Assembly: GCA_963844055.1 (NCBI GenBank)
Contig: CAWJMN010000002.1
Location: 1,116,001 to 1,180,000, forward strand
Direction: 5' to 3'
Length of the DNA: 64,000 nucleotides
From: CAWJMN01 sp963844055
GTDB taxonomy: Bacteria; Planctomycetota; Planctomycetia; Pirellulales; Pirellulaceae
Shown: positions 17,669-25,585 of the stretch, piece after piece
How positions within the stretch are numbered: position 1 is the stretch's first letter
Layout of the letters: every line of letters begins with the position of its first letter
The notes under the pieces: model-generated
Databases searched by the model: none
Told to the model about the DNA's origin: nothing
The model's input: the letters and a program-made list of their open reading frames with translations, nothing else
Program-made: the position numbers and the translations under genes

Positions 17669-19909
17669 CTAGTCCACATAGATAAATTCGTTCGCATTGA
17701 GCAGCACATGGCACAGCGAGCCCCACGCCTCTTCTTCTGCCTTGTCAGCAGCCGCCAGTCGCTTTTGCTGCACTTCCACATGGGCCAGTGCCCCTGCCCG
17801 TTCTTCATCGCTTGGCAAACGCTCAAACGCTAATTGCCACGCCCGATCAACTCGCCCCTTGGCATCGGCCGATTCCTTAATCACTCGCTGCGCAAAGGAC
17901 TTGCTTTGTGACTGCACCCAGTCATTGTTCAGCAGCGCCAATGCCTGTGGAGCCACAATCGAAACCTCACGCCGACTATTAGGCATCGTCGTATCGCACG
18001 CATCAAACGTCGTCATTAGCGGCACACCCAGCCCGCGCTTCGTAAACATATAAATGCTCCGCCGAAACGTCTCTTCCGGCGGAGATTTCGGATATCCACC
18101 ACTCTTCATCGACAACCCTTCCAGCGCCTCCGCGCTGATCGGTGCAAAGAAGCTCGGTCCCCCTGCTCGCAAATCCAGCTTGCCACTCGCCTGCAAAATG
18201 CTATCCCGCAGCGTCTCGGCATCCAGGCGCTGCCGATTGGCACGCCACCAAGTCAAGTTCGTCGGGTCCTTTTCCGCAAACTGATCCTGACGCGGATGCA
18301 AAGAAGACTGCCGATACGTCCACGACATCACCATCAGCTTGTGCAGCCGCTTTTGCTTCCAGCCCCCCGCCACCAGCTCGCTCGCCAAATAGTCGAGCAG
18401 TTCTGGATGCGTTGGCTTCTGTCCCGCAAAGCCAAAATTGTCCGTAGAACGAACAATCCCTTCGCCAAAGTGATGCAGCCACAGCCGGTTCACCGCCACC
18501 CGCGCCGTCAGCGGATTCTTCTCCTCCACGATCCACTTGGCAAACTGCAAACGTCGCGACGTCGTTTTCGCCCCTTCCGCCGGCGGTGAAAACTCCTTGG
18601 CAATCGCAGGAACAAAGCTCAGCGGCCCGGCCGGCACAACTTGCTCCGGCCGATGCGGATCTCCCTTTTTCAGCAGGTGCAGCGGCGGTGCATCCCGCCC
18701 CAAGTCGGTCCACCCCAGCACATCAAATCCCAGTTGCTCCTTCGTCGGACCTCCCAGAACGCCTCCCTGAATCGGCCCCGGCCAAAATGCCGCTGCCAGT
18801 CGGTAATAGTCCGTTTGTAAAATCGGATCAAACTTATGGTCATGGCATCGCGCACACTTCACCGTCAGCCCCAAAAAGGCGGTCGAGGTCGCATGCACCA
18901 TGTCTTCGAGCCGCTCGTAGATATATTCCTTCTGGTCGTTCGGTTCATCGTCCCAAGTCCCCAGTCGAATGAACCCCGTCGCCACCACGGTCGATTCATC
19001 GCGCTCGGGAAGCTCATCTCCCGCCAATTGCTCAATGACAAATCGGTCAAAGGGCTTATCTTCATTGATGGCCGCAATCACCCAGTCCCGATACTTCCAA
19101 GCAAACGGCTTCACCGCATCCCGTTCATAGCCGTTCGTCTCCGCAAACCGCACCACATCCAGCCAGTACCTTCCCCATCGCTCGCCAAAGTGCCGCGAAG
19201 CGAGCAGCTCATCCACCAGCTTCTCATAGGCAGCATCGCTCGGATCGGCGAAAAACTTATCCACCACTTCAATCGGCGGTGGCAGTCCAATCAAATCGAC
19301 ATACAAGCGTCGCACTTGCGTACGCGGATCGGCCTGCGGAGCAAACTCCATCCCTCGCTTCGCTAGGCCTGCCTTTACAAACGCATCAATCGCGTTTCCC
19401 GTCGCCGCATCTCCGCCAATCTTCGAAAGGTCAGGCTTCACAATCGGCTGAAACGCCCACCAGTCGCGCCCGCCACGCTTTTCCGTTGTGGTCGAAAACG
19501 GATCAAGCACGCGCCCCTCAGGCCAAGTCGCCCCGCCCTTGACCCAGCGTTTAAGAAGTTCGATCGACTCCGCCGAAAGCGGCTGCTTCTTTCCATTCTT
19601 CTCCGGCGGCATTTCACCATTCACCACCCGCTGAATCAGATGGCTTTCCGCCTCGTTCCCCGGCACTAGGGCTGCGCCGCCATCACCCCCAGCCAAAATC
19701 TTCGGCAGCGATACCAAGCTCAAGTTACCACTCGGCTGATTCGCGCTATGGCATTCCAAACAATACTTGGAAAGCAGCGGCGCAATCTGCTTTTCAAAAT
19801 CGACTCCCTCCTCAGCACCAACCCGCGCACGCGTTACCGCTACCAGTGCGATAGCAAACAGCATCGCCAAAGCATGCCGTCCCCACGTGTTCCAAATGCT
19901 TCGCGTCAT
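17669..19909 (-). CDS. PSCyt1-DUF1549-DUF1553 secreted cytochrome protein
   Basis: The 746-residue protein has a signal peptide (ALAMLFAIALVAVTRARVGA), a PSCyt1 haem-binding motif C50-LEC-H54 with the distal Met region NGEMPPEKNGKKQPLS, a DUF1549 domain (about 165-365; VRRLYVDLIGLPP, ERWGRYWLDVVRFAETNGYERD), a second CARCH-DHKFDP motif at about 373, and DUF1553 (about 470-720; RVAVNRLWLHHFGEGIVRS, RREVSIVAPQALALLNN). The second CxxCH may bind haem too. This architecture is a hallmark of Planctomycetes. It lies 23 bases downstream of the ROK gene and 37 upstream of the DUF1501 gene, forming one transcription unit. Confidence 0.92.
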   Translation of the reverse strand: MTRSIWNTWGRHALAMLFAIALVAVTRARVGAEEGVDFEKQIAPLLSKYCLECHSANQPSGNLSLVSLPKILAGGDGGAALVPGNEAESHLIQRVVNGEMPPEKNGKKQPLSAESIELLKRWVKGGATWPEGRVLDPFSTTTEKRGGRDWWAFQPIVKPDLSKIGGDAATGNAIDAFVKAGLAKRGMEFAPQADPRTQVRRLYVDLIGLPPPIEVVDKFFADPSDAAYEKLVDELLASRHFGERWGRYWLDVVRFAETNGYERDAVKPFAWKYRDWVIAAINEDKPFDRFVIEQLAGDELPERDESTVVATGFIRLGTWDDEPNDQKEYIYERLEDMVHATSTAFLGLTVKCARCHDHKFDPILQTDYYRLAAAFWPGPIQGGVLGGPTKEQLGFDVLGWTDLGRDAPPLHLLKKGDPHRPEQVVPAGPLSFVPAIAKEFSPPAEGAKTTSRRLQFAKWIVEEKNPLTARVAVNRLWLHHFGEGIVRSTDNFGFAGQKPTHPELLDYLASELVAGGWKQKRLHKLMVMSWTYRQSSLHPRQDQFAEKDPTNLTWWRANRQRLDAETLRDSILQASGKLDLRAGGPSFFAPISAEALEGLSMKSGGYPKSPPEETFRRSIYMFTKRGLGVPLMTTFDACDTTMPNSRREVSIVAPQALALLNNDWVQSQSKSFAQRVIKESADAKGRVDRAWQLAFERLPSDEERAGALAHVEVQQKRLAAADKAEEEAWGSLCHVLLNANEFIYVD

Positions 19910-19932
19910 TACGCAATCCCCACATCGAGGTC

Positions 19933-21093
19933 TTAAGAAAGGGTCGGCGCCCAGGAAGCCGTCAAATGATGCACCACGCCGGCAATCACTCCCTGCCGCT
20001 TGCTGCCTCGCGCTTTTCGCACATTGCAGTCTGCAAACGAAGGCTTGAGCGCTCGCACTTTGACGCGTTCCACCACGCGATCAAATAAGTCATCCGCAGC
20101 ATCGAGCAAACGCCCATGCACAAACAGCGTTGCGGGGTTGAAGATGTTGATCACGGCCGCAATCGCGATCGCCAAATACTCGCTTGTCCGCGTCAGCTCT
20201 TCCGTGACATCAATCTCGCCCGCACGAATCAAGCTGACCGCACCTTCAATATCGAGGCTCCGCCCTACTTTGGCAGAAACCAATCGTGCCAATGCGGAAT
20301 CCGTCGCTACCGTTTCTAAGCAGCCGAAGTTCCCGCAGCCGCAACGCTCGCCCAGCGGATCAACCGTAATATGTCCCAGTTCACCCGCGAGGCCACTCTG
20401 CCCCGAAAGTAGCTCTCCACCGATCATCACTCCCAGGCCCAAGCCCGTGCTCACGTCTAGCATGGCAAAGTTGTCCACGCCTCGCGCTTCGCCATACATC
20501 CGCTCGCTCAAGCACAGCGCATGCGACTCTTGCAGCATCACGCACGGCACACCTAAGCGTTCCGAAAGGTCTACTCCTGGCTGACGATTGTCCAGCAGAC
20601 GCAAGTTCGGCGAGAAGACCACTTCATTCGAAGACGAGTTCACCAGCCCCGGCACACTGACGCCGACGCCGCGCGGCTCAAAGCCAAACTCTTTCGTCAA
20701 TTGACGAGCATGGGTCTCGATCACATCCAACAGATCCGAATAGCTCGCCGGCATTTCAAACGGTCGCATCCGCTCGGGCGAGATCTTCCCCTCCAGACCG
20801 GCCGACAACACCCAGCCCATTCGGGAGTCGATCACCACGCCCAAAACATTGGCGGTCCGCGACGCCAACTGCAGAACCTTGCCCGGCCGACCGACCGTCG
20901 TTTCCAGAGGCAGGTCCTCTTCCAAAAACCCCAGCTTGATAAGCGAGTCGACCGCTTTCGAAACCGTCGGAGCCGTCATTCCCGACGCTCGTCCCACCAC
21001 CGCTCGCGACGCCGGCCCAAGCTGCTGGATCACTTCCAGCACCCGGCGCTCATTGATTCTCCGCAACAGCGGCGAGGCGACCCGATTGCTCAT
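19933..21093 (-). CDS. ROK-family transcriptional regulator
   Basis: The 386-residue protein starts with a winged-helix DNA-binding domain (residues 1-75; INERRVLEVIQQLGPASRAVV, TAPTVSKAVDSLIKLGFLEE) followed by an ROK sugar-kinase fold. The zinc-binding ROK signature is GELGHITVDPLGERCGCGNFGCLE. The region that in ROK kinases reads NDAN (catalytic Asp) is QESHALCLSE here, so kinase activity is doubtful and a sugar-sensing regulator of the NagC/XylR kind is likely. As first gene of the ROK-PSCyt1-DUF1501 operon it probably controls that operon in response to a sugar derivative, and its promoter lies beside the repeat island at 21.1-21.6 kb. Confidence 0.88.
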   Translation of the reverse strand: MSNRVASPLLRRINERRVLEVIQQLGPASRAVVGRASGMTAPTVSKAVDSLIKLGFLEEDLPLETTVGRPGKVLQLASRTANVLGVVIDSRMGWVLSAGLEGKISPERMRPFEMPASYSDLLDVIETHARQLTKEFGFEPRGVGVSVPGLVNSSSNEVVFSPNLRLLDNRQPGVDLSERLGVPCVMLQESHALCLSERMYGEARGVDNFAMLDVSTGLGLGVMIGGELLSGQSGLAGELGHITVDPLGERCGCGNFGCLETVATDSALARLVSAKVGRSLDIEGAVSLIRAGEIDVTEELTRTSEYLAIAIAAVINIFNPATLFVHGRLLDAADDLFDRVVERVKVRALKPSFADCNVRKARGSKRQGVIAGVVHHLTASWAPTLS

Positions 21094-21203
21094 TACACCA
21101 CCATTAACGGTGAAAAATGTCGAATTACGCCCCCATCCTACCTTTCACTCCTTGCTTGTCAATCATATTTATAAATGTCGCTTACAAACCACCACTTCAC
21201 GTC
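21094..21203. promoter_or_regulatory. Upstream region of the ROK operon
   Basis: About 110 A/T-richer bases, including AATCATATTTATAAATGTCG near 21160-21180, precede the repeat island. This is the only non-repetitive sequence upstream of the ROK start and should contain its promoter. No operator palindrome could be assigned firmly. Confidence 0.35.
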
Positions 21204-21242
21204 ATTTTCAGAGCCGCAAGGCGTAAGCGACGGCCATCCCCC
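21204..21242. repeat. Dispersed intergenic repeat, copy B
   Basis: The core ATTTTCAGAGCCG, then GGCGTAAGCGACGGCCATCC and a C-run, matches copies at 11505, 21321 and 21557. Confidence 0.65.
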
Positions 21243-21277
21243 CGCCTCCTCTCTCACTCCCCTGCCTCACTGGGTAC

Positions 21278-21297
21278 CACCGGTTCTTGAACCGGTG
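21278..21297. repeat. Palindrome CACCGGTTC-TT-GAACCGGTG, copy 1
   Basis: A 20-base hairpin with a 9-bp stem, preceded by GGGTAC. An identical copy is at 21531-21550, so this unit repeats within the island. Confidence 0.7.
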
Positions 21298-21320
21298 TGG
21301 CGCAGCCACGGGAGGTCACG

Positions 21321-21367
21321 CCCCGCAGTTTCAGAGCCGCCAGGCGTAAGCACCCGGTCATCCCCCC
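21321..21367. repeat. Dispersed intergenic repeat, copy C
   Basis: The copy reads CCCCGCAGTTTCAGAGCCG, then AGGCGTAAGCACCCGGTCATCC and a C-run. It follows palindrome copy 1 and the word GTCACGCCCCGC. Confidence 0.65.
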
Positions 21368-21430
21368 GTACCCTTCTCTCCCCTGGCACCATCCATTCCC
21401 CGGACCGCCGACATCTCCCTCTTCCTCCCT

Positions 21431-21510
21431 GCCGGCCGTGTTCCTCCGTGTCCTTCCGTGTCCCAATCTCTCCCCTTTCGTGCTTTTCGTGCCTTTCGTG
21501 GTTCCCTCCC
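21431..21510. repeat. CGTG-type pyrimidine-rich repeat tract
   Basis: Short imperfect tandem units CCGTGTTCCTCCGTGTCC, then TTTCGTGCTTTTCGTGCCT, run for about 80 bases. Read on the minus strand they give spurious His/Glu/Arg-rich peptides (NHERHEKHER). Related tracts occur at 11549 and 16089. Confidence 0.6.
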
Positions 21511-21530
21511 CCCGCCGCAGTCCTGGGTAC

Positions 21531-21605
21531 CACCGGTTCTTGAACCGGTGTAGCCACGCCCCGCATTTTCAGAGCCGGAAGCGTCAGCGCCCGGTCATCC
21601 CCCCG
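21531..21605. repeat. Palindrome copy 2 plus dispersed repeat copy D
   Basis: The 20-base palindrome at 21531-21550 is followed by GTAGCCACGCCCCGC and the repeat core ATTTTCAGAGCCGG, then GCGTCAGCGCCCGGTCATCC. The palindrome-plus-core arrangement repeats that at 21278-21367, so the island contains a partial duplication of about 250 bases. Confidence 0.65.
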
Positions 21606-21643
21606 TGCCTTCTCATACTCCCCTTCCTCACCCGCTTCTCCTC

Positions 21644-23560
21644 CTACAACTCCTTCAGCACTCCTTCCGCATCAATTCCCCACGCCTTTCCCTGCTCATC
21701 CGTAAACCGCAAGTACACCCCCCAGCCGCCACGCCCCTGCATCACTTCCACCAGTAGCACATGCTCGCCCGCAGGGATCGTCACCTGCACTTGGTCCTGA
21801 TCTTGCCGCGCACTTCGCAAGGCAAGCTGTTTCTGCACCAAGGTTCCATCAATCCACGCCCGCAAGCCATCATCGCTTCCCGTTAGCAGTCGCAACGTCT
21901 TCGCTTCTTTCAGCGTGAACTTCGCCACGGCATATCCCGCCACCATCTCGCGCGATCCCTCCGGATACTGCCGCTCGTAATCTACATAAGCGCTGCCAAA
22001 CTCGACCGACTTCCCAGCCAAGGCTTCCTTCTGAATCGCCTCCCGCTTTTCATCACTCAGTTCAGGAAACTCGCGCGTCTTCGTCCACGGAATCACTTCC
22101 TTAGAAAAGCTCCATCGCCGTACGAACTGCCCCGCTTGCTTCAGCTCTCTCTGCTCCGTCCAGCGTAGTCCACCCCGATCATCGCGCACGCCAACCTTCC
22201 ACTCTTTTCCCCCCGTCAGCTTCGCCACCTCTTCCGCAGAGAGCGTTACCTTCGTTGGTACATTCTTCTTGATGACCCAATAATCTTTAAACCCCACCAC
22301 TTCATCATTCACTTGAAAGCCAACATAGCGCACGCCATCCGCTGACTCTACCTTCAAATTCCCTTCGGCATCCAGCGATACCTGGCTCCCCTGCCGTTCT
22401 GCAAGCTCCTTCACATCATCCATCCGCAGCCATTCACTCGCCCGAATCGAGCTCGCACTCTCAGGCGAAAACCACGCCATGTTCTTTTCCCGGATCACGT
22501 CAGGCCCTTTGCGCAGCCGACTCTTCGGCTCCACCAGGCAAAACACCCGATTAAAGCCATCAAAGCCCCGACTCATGATGCAGTTCCGCTCCCGCACGTG
22601 AGGCAGCCCCAGCGTATGCCCCAGCTCATGCAGCGTCGCCCCAAGTCCCGTCGCTGCATTCCCCCACATCGTTCCCCGCCCTGCGCTGTCGTCAAACACC
22701 TGCGCGCCATCCACCAGCGTGTCATCGCCAAAAGCTCGCTCCACATCCGCCAGCGAGTTCGGCCAGCTATACAGCGTGCCGCCACCAAACAGGGCCTGAT
22801 CTCCACCACCAAGTGCCGTATGCCCCAGCGCCTTCTTTTGCACCGGATCGAACTTAGTAAACGCCATCAGCACCACGTTCTTCGTCTTGTCATCCGGAAA
22901 CGCCTTTTTCACTTCATCGCGAATCCGCGAGTAAAGCTCGTTGTCCGAAATCGAGCGATAGTAATCAGCACTTCTCGCCCCCTTCAGCACATGCACCTTC
23001 ACTTTTCCTGCATCATCGTGCTCCATCGCAAACGTGTGCCGCCCAAGCTCCACGTCCTTCATCCGCTCTGCGGTAAACGTCTGCAATAACTTCATTCCCG
23101 TATCCAGCTTGGCCGCAAAGTTCTGCGGGTCGTCTTTCTTTGGCGTTTGGTACTCCGTCGCCCCCGAATTGTCCGTGAAGTAAATCACTCGCACAAAGTA
23201 CGCATTCGTTTGCGGCTCGTAATGCAATACCAGGCTTCGCTTTTCACTCCCCACACTTAGCTCCAGCCGATTCTCCCCCGCAACCAGTTCGGCCAGCGCT
23301 CGAAACTTCCCTTCCACCACCGGAAACGAAAGCTCCTTCTTCTCCCGCTCGCTTGAAAGGTTCTTTACCAGCAGCCGACCATCCGCTTTGCCCCCTTCAC
23401 CATCGACCGATCCGCAAAGCAGCACCACGCTATGCCGAACCTTCTCGCCATCGGCATAATTCGTTAGCTTCACCTCGGCCAAAGCCAGCGGCGCCGCACC
23501 AGCCCACAACAGCAATGCCAAACCCAAAACCTTCAATCCCAATCCCAGCTTCCCAAACAT
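21644..23560 (-). CDS. Secreted metzincin-like zinc protease with PA14-like C-terminus
   Basis: The product has 638 residues from the ATG at 23560, which follows a GGTGGTGATG purine stretch and opens a signal peptide (LGLKVLGLALLLWAGAAPLALA). The zinc site HELGHTLGLPH is at 311-321, and a Met-turn candidate (CIMSRGFDGFNRVF, M329) follows, both features of metzincin metalloproteases. The first 115 residues form a beta-rich domain. The last 110 residues resemble a PA14-type carbohydrate-binding fold (TGSDDGLRAWIDGTLV, AGEHVLLVEVMQGRGGWGVYLRF). It should act outside the cytoplasm on protein or glycoprotein. It is followed downstream by the repeat island; the GH5-like gene lies upstream on the same strand. 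Confidence 0.78.
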   Translation of the reverse strand: MFGKLGLGLKVLGLALLLWAGAAPLALAEVKLTNYADGEKVRHSVVLLCGSVDGEGGKADGRLLVKNLSSEREKKELSFPVVEGKFRALAELVAGENRLELSVGSEKRSLVLHYEPQTNAYFVRVIYFTDNSGATEYQTPKKDDPQNFAAKLDTGMKLLQTFTAERMKDVELGRHTFAMEHDDAGKVKVHVLKGARSADYYRSISDNELYSRIRDEVKKAFPDDKTKNVVLMAFTKFDPVQKKALGHTALGGGDQALFGGGTLYSWPNSLADVERAFGDDTLVDGAQVFDDSAGRGTMWGNAATGLGATLHELGHTLGLPHVRERNCIMSRGFDGFNRVFCLVEPKSRLRKGPDVIREKNMAWFSPESASSIRASEWLRMDDVKELAERQGSQVSLDAEGNLKVESADGVRYVGFQVNDEVVGFKDYWVIKKNVPTKVTLSAEEVAKLTGGKEWKVGVRDDRGGLRWTEQRELKQAGQFVRRWSFSKEVIPWTKTREFPELSDEKREAIQKEALAGKSVEFGSAYVDYERQYPEGSREMVAGYAVAKFTLKEAKTLRLLTGSDDGLRAWIDGTLVQKQLALRSARQDQDQVQVTIPAGEHVLLVEVMQGRGGWGVYLRFTDEQGKAWGIDAEGVLKEL

Positions 23561-23674
23561 CCCATCACCACCTTTGGATACGTTCCTGCCCCGCCACACA
23601 CTTGCCATAAATTTATCACTAACTCTTCACAAGTCAACAAGCCGTAATTTCCCGAGGGATTTCTCGCTGGACGT

Positions 23675-24781
23675 TTAGTTTCCGCTCAGGCGTTTCCCTT
23701 GCGTGAATTTTTCGAGCCAAGCCAAAATAACCTTGTCCACCAGCTCGCTAGACTTTTGCATCTCGGTCAAATCTTTTCCCCAGTAAAAGCTGATCGCGCC
23801 AACCGCTCGGTTCTTGTCGCTCTGCAAAAACTCCATCGCCTCTTCCACGCTGCACTTCAGCGGGAACGTCTCTTCAATCACCACCGGCTTTCCCAAAGCA
23901 AAGCCCGCGACCGTTTCAAAACCTTCTTTCAACTTTCCTTTTTCGGGATACAGGTGCACGCACAAAAAGTCGAGCTCTTCCACCAGCTTGCTTGGCACAA
24001 AGCCCGACGTCAGCCCAGGCCGATCCAAACTCCAGTCCACCATCCCCACCGTTACCAAGTGCTTCTTATCCACTTCGCGAATCGCATTCGTCAGCTGCTT
24101 GATCCAGGCCCGCGCGATCTCCACTCGCGGCCGCCCCCGATCATCCAGCGAGATCATCTGCACAAAGTGCTTGTCACCAAACGCAGGGCCCAGCCATTCC
24201 TTCTCGCCCCGTTTTCCCGCTGGCGAAATCGGCTCATTCATCAGGTCATAGCAAAAGATTGCTGGGCTCTTTCCCACACGCCCCGCAATCGTCTTCCAAA
24301 AGAATGCTTGCGTTTTCCAGCGATCCTCTTCGCTCATTTCGTCATACCAAGCCGGCACATCCTTTTTGTGATAGCAGCCCAGACCCGTCACATCCAAATA
24401 CAGCCCCACCTCTTCCGCCAAGGCTACAAACTTCTCTAGCTGCACAAGCTCCTTCTCATTCTCTTCGCCAGGCCCGTTTAAAAACTTTCCCACTTGCAAG
24501 TGCAGCCGCACCACATTCCCGCCGAGCGCTTTCATCTCGCGCATGTCGCCGACGACCTTCTCCCATTCGTCGTGCCAATAGTCCTCGATCAGCCGACCCT
24601 TCTCATCGTGGTCATAATTAAAACCCCAAGGCCGAAGTTCCTTCCCGGTCCCTTCTTCTACGAACGTTTTGCCGTCCCCGCTGACCACAACCACCGGCAT
24701 CTTTCCCGGCGGCTCCGCCCCCACGGCGGCCAAGCACCCAGCACTCCACAGAATCATTCCCGCCAGCCAAAATCTACGCAT
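23675..24781 (-). CDS. GH5-like secreted glycoside hydrolase
   Basis: The product is 368 residues from the ATG at 24781 (in-frame ATGs at 24787 and 24832 are possible). A signal peptide (WLAGMILWSAGCLAAVGA) may be of the lipoprotein kind, although the lipobox is imperfect. The barrel follows the clan A pattern: ELRPWGFNYDHD, GGNVVRLHLQ, the acid/base E183 in DLMNEP and the nucleophile candidate E303 in KPVVIEETFP. This matches GH5/cellulase-type enzymes that cut beta-1,4-glucans or mannans. Specificity cannot be read from sequence. It is 114 bases upstream of the metzincin gene on the same strand. Confidence 0.82.
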   Translation of the reverse strand: MRRFWLAGMILWSAGCLAAVGAEPPGKMPVVVVSGDGKTFVEEGTGKELRPWGFNYDHDEKGRLIEDYWHDEWEKVVGDMREMKALGGNVVRLHLQVGKFLNGPGEENEKELVQLEKFVALAEEVGLYLDVTGLGCYHKKDVPAWYDEMSEEDRWKTQAFFWKTIAGRVGKSPAIFCYDLMNEPISPAGKRGEKEWLGPAFGDKHFVQMISLDDRGRPRVEIARAWIKQLTNAIREVDKKHLVTVGMVDWSLDRPGLTSGFVPSKLVEELDFLCVHLYPEKGKLKEGFETVAGFALGKPVVIEETFPLKCSVEEAMEFLQSDKNRAVGAISFYWGKDLTEMQKSSELVDKVILAWLEKFTQGKRLSGN

Positions 24782-24944
24782 CGCCATTTCTCCCGCTAGG
24801 TCGGCCCAGTCTCGCCCGATTCGACGCCCCATTTTCTACCCAATCCCGCCGCTTGTGGTACGATAATCCGACCTTTTCAAAAATTCTTTCCCCTACCGCG
24901 AAAGATCTTCGCTTCCCCCGTGTGTTACTTCATAGGGAGATTGC

Positions 24945-25547
24945 ATGAGCGAGTTGCCGGAAACCCAAGCTAGCCTCATCGCCCGGGTAAAAGACCCGGC
25001 GGATGCGGCCGCTTGGACCGAGTTCCTCGCCCTCTATCGCCCCGTGGTTTATCGGATGGCTTGCGCCAAAGGCCTGCAAGACAGCGACGCCGAAGATCTC
25101 GCCCAGCGAGTCTTCCTTTCGGTCTCGCATGCCATTGGCAATTGGCAACCGACCGCTGATGGTCCGCCGTTTCGTGCTTGGCTTTTTAGGATCACGCGCA
25201 ACGCGATTTTAAACGCCATCAGCCGAAAACGCCCGGATCAACCAGCCGGCTCCACCAGTGTATGGGAACTGCTGCACGACTATCCAGCAACCGCCGACGA
25301 AAGCTCTGCCATTTTCCTCAAGGAAAGTCGGCGCGAAGCCTTTCGCTGGGCGGCTGAAGAAATCCGCCCCGAGTTTACGGAAGTGACCTGGAACCTCTTC
25401 TGGCAAACTTCCATCCTCGGACAGCCCGCCGAAGAAGTGGCCCGCCAAAACGGCCGCACGACCGGCGCGGTTTACATGGCCCGATATCGTGTGATGCAGC
25501 GTCTCAAAGAAAAAGTTGTCGAAGCGACCAACGGCTGGGACCTCTAA
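24945..25547 (+). CDS. ECF sigma factor
   Basis: This 200-residue sigma factor has region 2 (AAWTEFLALYRPVVYRMACAKG, DAEDLAQRVFLSV, PFRAWLFRITRNAILN) and region 4 (EEVARQNGRTTGAVYMARYRVMQRLKEKV). The linker is longer than usual. It begins after the sequence GGGAGATTGC and ends 38 bases before the giant kinase gene, whose N-terminal zinc finger resembles an anti-sigma domain. Such ECF-kinase pairs are a known planctomycete theme. It probably drives a small regulon when the kinase releases or modifies it; the target promoter was not identified. Confidence 0.9.
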   Translation: MSELPETQASLIARVKDPADAAAWTEFLALYRPVVYRMACAKGLQDSDAEDLAQRVFLSVSHAIGNWQPTADGPPFRAWLFRITRNAILNAISRKRPDQPAGSTSVWELLHDYPATADESSAIFLKESRREAFRWAAEEIRPEFTEVTWNLFWQTSILGQPAEEVARQNGRTTGAVYMARYRVMQRLKEKVVEATNGWDL

Positions 25548-25585
25548 CCAGCACAACTCCAAACACTCACACGCAAAGCACTTTT

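Noticed and set aside
21265..21567. Small minus-strand peptides of the NHERHEKHER type
   Set aside because: They are translations of the CGTG repeat tract and lie in non-coding repeats; similar frames occur at other copies.
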